DNA of 64,000 nucleotides, taken from the NCBI GenBank assembly GCA_023412915.1, contig JAEZRE010000018.1, positions 62,001 through 126,000 of the forward strand, read 5' to 3'. Made by a program: the position numbers and the translations under genes. The notes below the pieces were generated by a model. The model worked only from the letters and a program-made list of their open reading frames with translations. It was not told the origin of the DNA and did no database searches. Below are positions 51,346 through 60,242 of the stretch, piece after piece. Numbering within the stretch: position 1 is the first letter of the stretch; every line of letters begins with the position of its first letter. Source of the stretch: Bacillota bacterium (GTDB taxonomy: Bacteria; Bacillota; Clostridia; Acetivibrionales; DTU013).

Positions 51346-52545
51346 ATGAAAAAGATTCTGGTAATAAATACAGGCAGTTCGTCACTCAAATATCAGCTTA
51401 TAGATATGAAAAACGAAGCGGTGCTTGCCAAGGGGCTTTGTGACAGGATAGGCATCGAAAGCTCGTTCATCAAGCATACAAAGACCGGCAGCGATACAAT
51501 TGTTATAGATATCGACATGACAAACCACAAGGCTGCGATCAAGGAAGTCATAAAGGTGCTGACAGATCCGAAGACAGGAGTTATTTCGGATATGTCCGAA
51601 ATATCGGCAGTCGGCCACCGTGTCGTACATGGCGGTGAAAAATTCCATGATTCGGTGATCATAGACGAGAAGGTAATGAAAGCGATTCAGGACTGCGTAG
51701 ATATCGCGCCTCTCCATAATCCGCCGAATATAACCGGTATCGAGGCCTGCCGCCAAATTATGCCGAAGACGCCGATGGTTGCCGTATTCGATACAGCCTT
51801 CCACCAGACGATGCCAAAGTACGCATATATCTACGCGCTGCCTTATGAAATCTACGAAAAGCACAGCGTAAGAAAATACGGCTTCCATGGAACCTCACAC
51901 AAATATGTCGCTCAGAGGGCAGCGGCAATTCTCGGCAAGCCGATCGAGAAGCTGAAGCTCATTTCCTGCCATCTCGGAAACGGTGCGAGCATATGCGCAG
52001 TGGAGTTCGGCAAGTCTGTCGAGACGAGCATGGGCTATACGCCGCTGGACGGTCTGGCAATGGGTACCAGATGCGGTTCTCTGGATCCGGCTGTAGTCAA
52101 GTTCCTGATGGAAAACGAGAAAATGAACCCCAAGGAAATAGACGAGTATCTCAACAAGAAATCCGGGGTTCTCGGAATATCGGGCGTCAGCAGCGATTTC
52201 AGGGATCTCGATGCGGCAGTTGAGGAAGGAAATGAAAGAGCAAAGCTTGCTTTGGATATTTTCTGTTACAGAGTTAAAAAATATATTGGGGAATATGCGG
52301 CTGTCATGAACGGAGTCGATGCAGTCATATTCACCGCAGGCATAGGCGAAAACAATCCCTACGTTAGAGCGGAAGCCACCAACGATATGGATTATCTCGG
52401 GGTGAAGATAGACCCTGAAAAGAACAAGGTCAGGGGCGCTGAAACCGACATAAGCGCGGCGGACGCCAAGGTTAGAACGCTTGTTATCCCGACAAACGAA
52501 GAGCTTGCCATCGCAAGGGAGACGCTTAGGCTTACGGAGAAATAA
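51346..52545 (+). CDS. ackA: Acetate kinase
   Basis: Converts acetyl phosphate and ADP to acetate and ATP, giving the energy-yielding end of the pathway. The 399-residue protein has the ASKHA pattern: VINTGSSSLKYQLID at the N terminus, HRVVHGGEKF, FDTAFHQTMP, KYGFHGTSHKYV, CHLGNGASICAV, GTRCGSLDPAV and FTAGIGENNPYVR. ATG 51346 with AAAGGAG. Cotranscribed with pta. Confidence 0.98.
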   Translation: MKKILVINTGSSSLKYQLIDMKNEAVLAKGLCDRIGIESSFIKHTKTGSDTIVIDIDMTNHKAAIKEVIKVLTDPKTGVISDMSEISAVGHRVVHGGEKFHDSVIIDEKVMKAIQDCVDIAPLHNPPNITGIEACRQIMPKTPMVAVFDTAFHQTMPKYAYIYALPYEIYEKHSVRKYGFHGTSHKYVAQRAAAILGKPIEKLKLISCHLGNGASICAVEFGKSVETSMGYTPLDGLAMGTRCGSLDPAVVKFLMENEKMNPKEIDEYLNKKSGVLGISGVSSDFRDLDAAVEEGNERAKLALDIFCYRVKKYIGEYAAVMNGVDAVIFTAGIGENNPYVRAEATNDMDYLGVKIDPEKNKVRGAETDISAADAKVRTLVIPTNEELAIARETLRLTEK

Positions 52546-52551
52546 ATTGCC

Positions 52552-52580
52552 TTGACATTACTGGCATTAGTTAGTATAAT
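52552..52580 (+). promoter_or_regulatory. Consensus promoter of yceD-rpmF
   Basis: TTGACA (52552-52557), 17-bp spacer, TATAAT (52575-52580): a perfect sigma-A match immediately after ackA, 33 bp before yceD. Confidence 0.92.
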
Positions 52581-52612
52581 ATCTTTTGTCGCGTATTTAA
52601 GGGGTATTGTCT

Positions 52613-53107
52613 ATGAAGGTTGATATATCAGATATTTTAAGGATTGACGGCACTTCCGTGGAACTGCTGTTTCATGAAGAGCCGCCTGAAAGGGAACCGG
52701 CCCAAGGATTTAATCTGGTCGGAGATCTGGAATTTACCGGTACATTGACCAACAACGACGGTATCCTGCATTTGGACGGCCGCCTGAAAGCGTCCTACAG
52801 TGGTGTTTGCTACAGGTGCCTCGGCACAGTGGACAAGATGTTGGACCTTGCGATAAAGGAAGACTTTATCAACAGTGCGGATGTCGGCCAGTCGGATATG
52901 TATCCCTTTGAAGGAAAAGTACTTGACATAAGTAAAGCGCTAACTGATAATATTATTCTGAACCTTCCGATGAAGCAATTGTGTTCTGAAAAATGCAGAG
53001 GCTTATGCAGTAAGTGCGGCGCCAACCTTAACGAAGTACAATGTGGATGCGGCGATGACGACGTTGACCCACGGATGGAAGGTCTGAAAAAATTTTTTGA
53101 ACAATAG
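52613..53107 (+). CDS. yceD: YceD/DUF177 family protein
   Basis: A 164-residue DUF177 protein of the type always found upstream of rpmF and linked to 23S rRNA accumulation and ribosome assembly. Visible motifs: LHLDGRLKASYSGVCYRCLGTV, SKALTDNIILNLPMKQLCSEKCRGLC, and Cys-rich end CSKCGANLNEVQCGCG, which could bind zinc. ATG 52613 with AAGGGG 8 nt upstream. Transcribed from the strong promoter at 52552 together with rpmF. Confidence 0.93.
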   Translation: MKVDISDILRIDGTSVELLFHEEPPEREPAQGFNLVGDLEFTGTLTNNDGILHLDGRLKASYSGVCYRCLGTVDKMLDLAIKEDFINSADVGQSDMYPFEGKVLDISKALTDNIILNLPMKQLCSEKCRGLCSKCGANLNEVQCGCGDDDVDPRMEGLKKFFEQ

Positions 53108-53140
53108 TGATATACGCTTTTTATCAGGGAGGTGTAGAAT

Positions 53141-53323
53141 ATGGCAAACCCGAAACGAAAATGGTCCAAAGCCAGGACAGGTAAAAGAAGATCACAGTGG
53201 AAGCTGACGCAGCCGGGTCTTGTAAGCTGCCCGCAGTGCCACACGCTGAAGGCTCCTCATGTTGTTTGCAAGGAATGCGGATACTATGACGGCAAAGAAG
53301 TCATAAAGGAAGCTCAAGCGTAA
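53141..53323 (+). CDS. rpmF: Ribosomal protein L32
   Basis: A 60-residue large-subunit ribosomal protein. The basic start NPKRKWSKARTGKRRSQWKL and the zinc-binding form CPQCHTLKAPHVVCKECGYY (four Cys) identify it. Begins 34 bp after yceD with a strong GGGAGGTG site, and is followed by a terminator. Confidence 0.97.
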   Translation: MANPKRKWSKARTGKRRSQWKLTQPGLVSCPQCHTLKAPHVVCKECGYYDGKEVIKEAQA

Positions 53324-53364
53324 TAATCCAGCTATATGGACACGAATACTGTATAGACTAAAAG

Positions 53365-53390
53365 AGGCTGTCTGCAAAGACGGCCTTTTT
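53365..53390 (+). terminator. Terminator after rpmF
   Basis: A 9-bp stem AGGCTGTCT / AGACGGCCT (one T-G pair) with a GCAA tetraloop, followed by TTTTT. Confidence 0.88.
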
Positions 53391-53450
53391 GTGTATAGTG
53401 CGTCCGGCAGAGGATTTTGGGAATAATAATGGGCGAAGAGGTCTTGGACA

Positions 53451-54788
53451 ATGAAAAAGGAACCCATCATCATAAAAAGTGTTGAACCGGACAGCGCCGC
53501 CATGGAGGCGGGAATAGAGCCCGGCGATTTTTTGCTGTCGGTAAACGGACAGGCAATAGGCGATATTTTCGACTACAGGTTTCTGACTACGGACAGCCGG
53601 CTGCTTGTCGTAGTGGAAAAAAAGAACGGCGAATGCTGGGAAATTGACATCGAAAAGGATGAGTACGAAGACCTTGGGCTCGACTTCGAAGATCCGCTGA
53701 TATCAGAGGCTAAAAGCTGCACAAACAAGTGTGTGTTCTGCTTCATCGACCAGCTGCCTAAAGGGATGCGCCAGACCGTATATTTCAAGGACGACGACTC
53801 CAGGCTGTCCTTCCTGTCCGGGAATTATATAACGCTGACCAATATGAAGAAGCAGGATATTGAACGCATAATCCGCTACAGGATGACGCCTGTAAATGTT
53901 TCCGTGCACGCTACAAACCCGGGCTTGAGGAGGATGATGCTCGGCAACAGGTTTGCGGGGGATGTCCTGGACAAACTCAAGCTCCTCACGGAGGGCGGTA
54001 TTGAGGTCAATGCCCAGATAGTTTTGTGCAAGGGCCTGAACGATGGGGAGGAACTGGATAGGACCATAAACGAACTGTCAGAGCTGTATCCAGGCGTTGC
54101 AAGTATTTCCGTCGTACCTGTAGGGCTTACTGATTTCAGGGAAGGGCTTTATCAGCTCGAACCCTTTACCGCGGAGGCTTCGGCAGCGGTACTGGAACAG
54201 GTTGGGGGCTGGCAGCAAAAGCTTCTGGACAAGTGCGGCACGAGACTCGTTTACCTGGCTGACGAATTTTATATCAAGGCCGGGGTTGAGCTTCCTCCTT
54301 ATGAAGCGTATGAGGACTTTCCTCAGATAGAGAATGGCGTAGGCCTGATGACGCTTTTGAATTATGAGTTCGACGAATATCTGAGAAGGCACGCAAGGAA
54401 GCTGGACAACTCCTGGGCAAAGACCGGCGGCAGAACGGTCAGCATTGCAACGGGAAAATGTGCTTCCATGCACATAAAACAATTGGCGCAAAAGCTGGAA
54501 AAAAGGTATAATGGTTTAAAGATTCAGGTTTATACTATAGATAACGTATTTTTTGGAGAAAATGTAACTGTTACGGGGCTTCTGACAGGTGGAGACATTG
54601 CTTCTCAGCTTGCCGGGAAGGAACTGGGAAGCGAACTGCTGCTGTCACGGAGTATGTTCAAAGCCGGCGAGGAACTGTTCCTGGACGACGTTACGCTCAA
54701 CGAGCTACGCGGCAGGCTGGGGACGGAAATCACCATAACGGAAAATGAAGGCGGGGATCTGATCGAAAAGATCCTCGGAATGAACTAG
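53451..54788 (+). CDS. PDZ/radical-SAM-like DUF512 protein
   Basis: A 445-residue protein: N-terminal PDZ-like module (residues 1-45; SAAMEAGIEPGDFLLSVNG), then a radical-SAM-type cluster motif CTNKCVFCF at about residues 85-93 (CX3CX2C) with barrel sequence SFLSGNYITLTNM and VSVHATNPGLRRMML, and the C-terminal DUF512 domain (about 230-440; VSIATGKCASMHI, VTGLLTGGDIASQL). The family is common upstream of der in Clostridia; biochemical role unknown, possibly ribosome-related by context. Ends 23 bp before der. Confidence 0.9.
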   Translation: MKKEPIIIKSVEPDSAAMEAGIEPGDFLLSVNGQAIGDIFDYRFLTTDSRLLVVVEKKNGECWEIDIEKDEYEDLGLDFEDPLISEAKSCTNKCVFCFIDQLPKGMRQTVYFKDDDSRLSFLSGNYITLTNMKKQDIERIIRYRMTPVNVSVHATNPGLRRMMLGNRFAGDVLDKLKLLTEGGIEVNAQIVLCKGLNDGEELDRTINELSELYPGVASISVVPVGLTDFREGLYQLEPFTAEASAAVLEQVGGWQQKLLDKCGTRLVYLADEFYIKAGVELPPYEAYEDFPQIENGVGLMTLLNYEFDEYLRRHARKLDNSWAKTGGRTVSIATGKCASMHIKQLAQKLEKRYNGLKIQVYTIDNVFFGENVTVTGLLTGGDIASQLAGKELGSELLLSRSMFKAGEELFLDDVTLNELRGRLGTEITITENEGGDLIEKILGMN

Positions 54789-54820
54789 ATTTAAAGCATA
54801 CTATTTGAGAGGTGAACGTA

Positions 54821-56146
54821 TTGGCAAAACCGGTAGTAGCCGTAGTGGGCAGGCCTAACGTAGGCAAGTCCACCTTTTTCAACTACCTTTGCGGCAGGCG
54901 CATATCAATCGTGGAAGATACGCCGGGAGTGACGCGCGACAGGATATATGCCGAGGCTGAGTGGAGAAACAGAAAATTTACATTGATAGATACCGGCGGC
55001 ATCGAGCCTTATGCCGAGGACAAAATACTGCAGCAGATGCGCAGGCAAGCTGAGGTTGCGGTGGACATGGCTGACGTGATAGTTTTCATGGTCGATGCGA
55101 AGGGCGGTATGACTGCGTCCGACAGGGAAATAGCCACCATGCTGCGAAAATCGCAAAAGCCTGTGATCATCGTCGCTAACAAGGTCGACAGCGTAGGCGA
55201 ACCGCCGGCTGAGATATATGAGTTTTACAACCTCGCGATGGGCGACGTAATGCCTGTTTCGTCGTTGCACGGCCTTGGGATGGGCGATCTGCTCGATGAG
55301 ATATTCAAGTATTTCCCGGAAAACACAGAGGATGATTACGATGAAGACGTTATCAAGGTCGCGGTCATCGGTAAGCCCAACTCGGGCAAATCTTCCCTCA
55401 TAAACCGCGTAGTCGGGGAGGAGCGCGTCATAGTCAGCGATATACCCGGCACTACGAGGGACGCCATCGATACCTACATAGAGATAGGCGAGGATAAATA
55501 CGTATTTATAGATACGGCAGGCATCCGCAGGCAGAGCAGGATCACCGAGAATATAGAGAAATACAGCGCGCTGCGTTCCTGGACCGCCATAGAAAGAGCC
55601 GACGTGTGCGTGATTATGATCGATGCGCAGGACGGCGTCACGGAGCAGGATACGAAGATCGCGGGCTATGCGCATGAACAGGGCAAGGCGTCAGTCGTCG
55701 TCGTCAACAAGTGGGACCTCGTGGAAAAGGAAACGGGAACGCTTGAAGAATACCGGAAGACCGTCATTGAAAAGCTTGGTTTCATGCAGTATGCCCCGGT
55801 TTTGTTCATCTCGGTCAAAACAGGCCAGCGTGTCCAGAAACTGCTCGAGCTTGTGAAATTCGTCAATGAGCAGGCTTCACTGCGAATCACGACCGGTATG
55901 CTGAATGATCTGCTGAACGAAGCGACTGCGATGGTACAGCCCCCTTCAGACAAAGGAAAGAGGCTCAAGCTCTATTATGGCACTCAATCTGCCGTCAAGC
56001 CGCCGACATTCGTGATTTTCGTAAATGATATGGAGCTGTTCCACTACTCCTATGAACGTTATATAGAAAACCAGCTTCGCAGGAGCTACGGTTTTGAGGG
56101 AACACCCATACGCTTTATTCACCGTGAGCGCGACAGCGAATCATAG
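54821..56146 (+). CDS. der: Ribosome-assembly GTPase Der (EngA)
   Basis: A 441-residue GTPase with two tandem G domains and a KH-like C-terminal domain, needed for 50S subunit maturation. G1 loops GRPNVGKST (near the N terminus) and GKPNSGKSS (about residue 185), DTPGVTRDR, DTGGIEP, NKVDS in the first domain; SDIPGTTRDAID, DTAGIRRQS and NKWDLVEK in the second. TTG 54821 with AGGTG 7 nt upstream is preferred; GTG 54812 lies within the ribosome site. Confidence 0.97.
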   Translation: MAKPVVAVVGRPNVGKSTFFNYLCGRRISIVEDTPGVTRDRIYAEAEWRNRKFTLIDTGGIEPYAEDKILQQMRRQAEVAVDMADVIVFMVDAKGGMTASDREIATMLRKSQKPVIIVANKVDSVGEPPAEIYEFYNLAMGDVMPVSSLHGLGMGDLLDEIFKYFPENTEDDYDEDVIKVAVIGKPNSGKSSLINRVVGEERVIVSDIPGTTRDAIDTYIEIGEDKYVFIDTAGIRRQSRITENIEKYSALRSWTAIERADVCVIMIDAQDGVTEQDTKIAGYAHEQGKASVVVVNKWDLVEKETGTLEEYRKTVIEKLGFMQYAPVLFISVKTGQRVQKLLELVKFVNEQASLRITTGMLNDLLNEATAMVQPPSDKGKRLKLYYGTQSAVKPPTFVIFVNDMELFHYSYERYIENQLRRSYGFEGTPIRFIHRERDSES

Positions 56147-56226
56147 ATAACAAGTCATAGTCAGAAGACATAAAATTGTAAAAACATTGAGTTCTTAAGG
56201 AAGCAGTAGACTTGGGGGAAAATATT

Positions 56227-56838
56227 ATGTATCTTCAGATTTTACTGACGGTTGCAGCGGCGGCGGGGTATCTGCTCGGCAGTCTTAACAGCGCGCTTAT
56301 CGTGGGCAGGTTCTACGGCGTCGACGTAAGGCAGCATGGCAGCGGGAACGCTGGAACTACCAATACAATGAGAACCCTTGGTAAGAAAGCGGCCTTGTTC
56401 GTATTGCTCGGAGATATCGCAAAGGGCCTGCTTGCTTATGCCGCAGGATATTTTATCTACGGTGGGCAGCTTGGCGGAATGATTGCCGGCACGGCAGCAA
56501 TAATTGGACACATATGGCCCGTCTATTTCGGCTTCAAGGGCGGCAAGGGGGTCCTGACCACGCTGGCAGTCCTGCTTATGCTGGACTGGCGGGCCGCGCT
56601 GGGGCTGCTCTGCGTTTTTATCGTAATACTTGCGCTGACCAGGTTCGTCTCGCTGGGCTCCGTCATCGGAGCATTTCTGTTCCCGTTCGTCGAGCTGTTC
56701 CTTGGCAGGAATATCGAAACCATAATATTTTCAGCAATAATAGCGGTGTTGATCATAGTGATGCACCGCTCCAATATAAAGCGCCTTTTGAGCGGGACCG
56801 AATCGAGGTTCTCTTTCAGCAAAAGGAAGGAAGGCTGA
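56227..56838 (+). CDS. plsY: Acyl-phosphate:glycerol-3-phosphate acyltransferase
   Basis: A 203-residue inner-membrane enzyme that acylates glycerol-3-phosphate, the first step of phospholipid synthesis. About five membrane helices and the three family motifs: GSGNAGTTNTMR (motif 1), IWPVYFGFKGGKGV (motif 2) and the C-terminal VLIIVMHRSNIKRLLSG (motif 3). ATG 56227 follows GGGGGA. Adjacent to gpsA, which makes its substrate. Confidence 0.96.
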   Translation: MYLQILLTVAAAAGYLLGSLNSALIVGRFYGVDVRQHGSGNAGTTNTMRTLGKKAALFVLLGDIAKGLLAYAAGYFIYGGQLGGMIAGTAAIIGHIWPVYFGFKGGKGVLTTLAVLLMLDWRAALGLLCVFIVILALTRFVSLGSVIGAFLFPFVELFLGRNIETIIFSAIIAVLIIVMHRSNIKRLLSGTESRFSFSKRKEG

Positions 56839-56914
56839 CGACGTAAGGCGCTTAATAGAGGAGTTTAATGACTAAGGCCTGGTTGAGGCCAAATAAACCG
56901 GAGGATTGAAAAAC

Positions 56915-57931
56915 ATGAATATTTCCGTGATAGGTGCCGGAAGTATGGGCACAGCGGTTTCAATACTGCTTGCGGGCAATGGCCACAATGTCAGGATGTG
57001 GTCGAAATTTCAGGAAGAAGTCGATATGATCAATACGCTGAGGGAGCAGAAAGATAAGCTGCCCGGTGCGAAAGTTCCGGAAAGTGTCGTTTGCACCGCC
57101 GATCTGGAGGAGGCTGCGGCGTTTTCGGACGTACTGGTTATGGTTATCCCGTCGCAAACGATAAGGGAAAACTCCAAAGAGCTTGCTTCGTTAATAAAGA
57201 AACCCAAGGTGATCAGCTGTTTTTCAAAAGGCCTTGAAAAGGGTACCGGATACAGGATGTCTGAGGTCATTAGGCAGGAACTGCCCGACGTAACCATAGT
57301 TGCAATGTCGGGACCGTGTCACGCAGAGGAGCTCTCCAAGGGAATCCCCACGGCTTACGTGGCCGCCTCCGAGAACAGGCACGCGGCTGAGAAAATACAG
57401 GATATATTCATGTCGCCGCGCTTCAGGGTATATACTAATCCCGATATAACAGGCGTTGAGCTCGGCGGTTCTGTCAAGAACGTCATCGCGCTTTGCGCTG
57501 GTATTTCGGACGGCCTCGGTTATGGCGACAATACGAAGGCCGCTTTGATGACAAGAGGCATCACGGAGATATCGAGGCTCGGACGTGCAATGGGCGCCAA
57601 AATGCAAACCTTCTCGGGCCTTGCGGGTATAGGCGACCTTATCGTTACCTGCACCAGCATGCATAGCAGAAACAGGCGTGCAGGCATACTGATCGGGCAG
57701 GGGAAAACAGTCCAGCAGGCGCTTGATGAAGTCAAGATGATAGTAGAGGGCTATTTTACGACGGAACCAGTCTATAAGCTTTCCAGAAAGCTGGGCGTGA
57801 GCATGCCCATTACCGAGGAGGCGTACGGGATATTGTTCAATGGGAAGAATCCCGCTCTGGCCGTAAATGACCTGATGGGCAGGGACAGGACGCACGAGCT
57901 CGAACGCGAGGTTCTCGAAGAAATATGGTAA
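56915..57931 (+). CDS. gpsA: NAD(P)H glycerol-3-phosphate dehydrogenase
   Basis: A 338-residue enzyme that reduces dihydroxyacetone phosphate to glycerol-3-phosphate for lipid synthesis. N-terminal Rossmann motif VIGAGSMGTAVS, then SCFSKGLEKGTGYRMSE, MSGPCHAEELS, the catalytic Lys in GSVKNVIALCAGI and DNTKAALMTRG, and the C-terminal helical domain. ATG 56915 has GGAGG 10 nt upstream. Last gene of the der-plsY-gpsA block. Confidence 0.97.
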   Translation: MNISVIGAGSMGTAVSILLAGNGHNVRMWSKFQEEVDMINTLREQKDKLPGAKVPESVVCTADLEEAAAFSDVLVMVIPSQTIRENSKELASLIKKPKVISCFSKGLEKGTGYRMSEVIRQELPDVTIVAMSGPCHAEELSKGIPTAYVAASENRHAAEKIQDIFMSPRFRVYTNPDITGVELGGSVKNVIALCAGISDGLGYGDNTKAALMTRGITEISRLGRAMGAKMQTFSGLAGIGDLIVTCTSMHSRNRRAGILIGQGKTVQQALDEVKMIVEGYFTTEPVYKLSRKLGVSMPITEEAYGILFNGKNPALAVNDLMGRDRTHELEREVLEEIW

Positions 57932-58004
57932 GTTTGCTTAAGGGTGCCCGGTAAGTTCGGGGAATCCATGGTAAGTTTTATATAAAATACAGTTAGAATT
58001 ACCG

Positions 58005-58038
58005 ACCGGTGTGGAGTAAATTATCCCGCCGGTTTTTT
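58005..58038 (+). terminator. Terminator after gpsA
   Basis: Stem ACCGGTG / CGCCGGT with a bulge and inner GGA/TCC pairing, loop about 8 nt, then TTTTTT. The remaining gap to 58201 is AT-rich and holds no supported gene. Confidence 0.6.
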
Positions 58039-58201
58039 AATAACCGATCCAAAATCTTGTCTATGTTCAAATAGTTGAAGTAATCTGCCAGCAAATAAGA
58101 AAATTCGTCATTATTATCATTGTATTATGCAACTTTGATTTTCTATAATATTACTAATGATATATGGAAATATTTCAATTTTGATTATTAGGGGGGGCTA
58201 T

Positions 58202-59272
58202 ATGTACTTTAAGAATCTGCAGGGCTTAAGGGATCACGTCGATACTTTAAAGCTGTCCCAGGGTCAACAGCTCATGGTTTTTGCCGGAGATGAATCGGAT
58301 AGGGATATACCGGAGCTGATCAAGTATTTTAACGACAAAAAAGTAGAATTCTTCGGAGGCATTTACTCAGGACTGCTGGTAGGGAGTACCAACACGCGTA
58401 CCGGCTTTATAGTTAAAACGGTCGAGCCTGTCTATTCATCGTTGGTACTGCCTTTTATGATGAAGTTCAATCTGAGCCCCGATGAGATAAGCAATTCTAC
58501 GGCAATAGTGGTTGTTGACGGCTTGTCCAGCAGGATGAAGGACCTGACGGATACCTTGTTTAAAAAAGTCGGAAACAGTGTGAAATATGTCGGGGGCGGC
58601 GCAGGATATTACAGTCTCGAGCATAAACCCTGCATTTTCAATAACCAGGGTATTTTTGAAGACGCCTTGCATGTCTGCATTGTAAAATCCGATTCCCTTG
58701 TGGCTGTCGAACATGGCTGGCAAAAGCTCCGCGGACCATTCTATGTTACAAGATCCTATGACAACGTCCTGCAGAAGCTGGATGGCGAAGATGCTCTTGA
58801 AATATACAAACAGGTAATAGAAGAAGAAGAAAACATAATGCTCTTTAAGGAAGACTTCTTTGCAATAGCCAAAGATCATCCTTTCGGCATACTTCAGAAC
58901 GACGGCAGGGTAATAGTCAGGGATCCCATTTCCATGAATGACAACGGTGAGATAATTTGCGTGGCGGATATCCCAGAAGGCAGTCAGGTATTCGTATTGA
59001 AGGGTGACGCGGACACTCTGCTGGAGTCTTCCCTCAATATAGCGGATTTTTGCTCGCAAAACGCGCCGAAGGAATATACTCCGCTGCTTTTCAACTGTAT
59101 CTCCCGCGCCATGTTCCTCGAAAACCGCTTTACCGTTGAGCTGAGTAACATCCAGAAGGGTTTGGACAATGTTGTTGAAGGCGCGTTATCCATCGGTGAG
59201 ATCGCATCAAAAAGGAATGGGGAACTGGTCATACATAACAAATCGACGGTTTTGGCTCTTTTGTATAAATAG
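58202..59272 (+). CDS. FIST-domain sensor-like protein
   Basis: A 356-residue cytoplasmic protein with FIST N (about 1-190) and FIST C (about 200-340) domains, a ligand-binding module usually coupled to signalling proteins and here free-standing. Motifs: VEFFGGIYSGLLVGSTNT, VKYVGGGAGYYSLEHKPCIFNN, HPFGILQNDGRVIVRDP and the late PLLFNCISRAMFLENRF. ATG 58202 follows GGGGGG. No kinase or chemoreceptor is adjacent; ligand unknown, small molecules such as amino acids being proposed for the family. Confidence 0.85.
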   Translation: MYFKNLQGLRDHVDTLKLSQGQQLMVFAGDESDRDIPELIKYFNDKKVEFFGGIYSGLLVGSTNTRTGFIVKTVEPVYSSLVLPFMMKFNLSPDEISNSTAIVVVDGLSSRMKDLTDTLFKKVGNSVKYVGGGAGYYSLEHKPCIFNNQGIFEDALHVCIVKSDSLVAVEHGWQKLRGPFYVTRSYDNVLQKLDGEDALEIYKQVIEEEENIMLFKEDFFAIAKDHPFGILQNDGRVIVRDPISMNDNGEIICVADIPEGSQVFVLKGDADTLLESSLNIADFCSQNAPKEYTPLLFNCISRAMFLENRFTVELSNIQKGLDNVVEGALSIGEIASKRNGELVIHNKSTVLALLYK

Positions 59273-59296
59273 ATAAAATAAGCTATAAGCTTACTG

Positions 59297-59328
59297 CGGG
59301 CTCTCCATAACCTTGGAGGGCCTTTTTT
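59297..59328 (+). terminator. Terminator after the FIST gene
   Basis: Stem GGGCTCTCC / GGAGGGCCT-type (one mismatch) with loop ATAACCTT, followed by TTTTTT. Confidence 0.8.
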
Positions 59329-59423
59329 AATGCGGGTATTTGATAAGGTTGATTCTTGCGATTAACATAATCCCTCCGGATAACATAATATAATACGTAA
59401 CCTAATTACCTGGAGGTGTAACC

Positions 59424-60134
59424 ATGGGCAGCTACCATTTCAGAGATACGACTCCGCAACAGGCGGATACGACATATATGCCATACGATCAGATACAGCC
59501 GACCCAGAACTTTACCCAGGCCGGACAGCAGTCTGCCGGCCAGATGCCTTACACCCAGACACAGCCAATCCAGAGCTTCACCCAGGCCGGCCAGCAGACA
59601 ACCGGCCAAACGCCATACAACCAGCCGCAGCCGACAGTACTTCCCAAGCATTTCAATACCGCATACGCGATAATCATGCCCGGCCCTGATTACCCGGCCA
59701 TACGCGGGCTTGTGACCTTTGCCGACATACCCGGCGGCGTCATGGTCTGCGCGGATGTGGCGGGTCTGCCGCCGTATGCGCCCGCAGCCGGGAACAAATC
59801 ACCGATCGGACCCTTCGGCTTCCATATACACGAAAAGGGAAACTGTGAGGTAGGAAACCCGGCAAATCCTTTTGAATCTGCAGGAGGTCACTGGAACCCG
59901 ACAAATCAGCCGCATGGCAACCATGCAGGCGACTTTCCGGTGTTAGTGGCTGATAACGGCAGGGCGAGGATGAGCTTCATTCTGAGCCGTTTCACAGTGG
60001 ATGAAATACTGGGCAGGTCCGTAATGATACACGAAAATCCCGACGATTACCGCACGCAGCCAGCCGGAAATTCCGGAAAGAAGATTGCCTGCGGCAGTAT
60101 CAAGCCGTGGAATGCATTCCAGCAAAATATGTAG
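59424..60134 (+). CDS. Cu/Zn-superoxide-dismutase-like protein with Gln-rich repeat tail
   Basis: A 236-residue protein without a signal peptide. The N-terminal ~72 residues carry tandem 22-residue repeats (QPTQNFTQAGQQSAGQ-type). The rest is a Cu/Zn-SOD domain: FGFHIHEKGNC (two metal His and the disulfide Cys), AGGHWNPTNQPHGNHAGDFP (bridging His, zinc His and Asp), VMIHENPDDY (fourth Cu His) and KKIACGSI (second Cys). All metal ligands appear present, so dismutase activity is plausible, although members in anaerobic Firmicutes often lack proof of copper use. The Gln-rich tail resembles spore-coat or surface proteins. ATG 59424, AGGTG site; its own transcript. Confidence 0.88.
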   Translation: MGSYHFRDTTPQQADTTYMPYDQIQPTQNFTQAGQQSAGQMPYTQTQPIQSFTQAGQQTTGQTPYNQPQPTVLPKHFNTAYAIIMPGPDYPAIRGLVTFADIPGGVMVCADVAGLPPYAPAAGNKSPIGPFGFHIHEKGNCEVGNPANPFESAGGHWNPTNQPHGNHAGDFPVLVADNGRARMSFILSRFTVDEILGRSVMIHENPDDYRTQPAGNSGKKIACGSIKPWNAFQQNM

Positions 60135-60179
60135 TAGACAATGCTTCAAATGTATAATATTAGACTGCACTCTCAAAAG

Positions 60180-60202
60180 CCCTATCCTGCCATAGGGTTT
60201 TT
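60180..60202 (+). terminator. Terminator after the SOD-like gene
   Basis: Stem CCCTAT / ATAGGG with a 6-nt loop, then TTTTTCTTT. Confidence 0.65.
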
Positions 60203-60242
60203 CTTTGCCCGTCAAGTTTAAGGGAAGCATGTATTGTAATTA

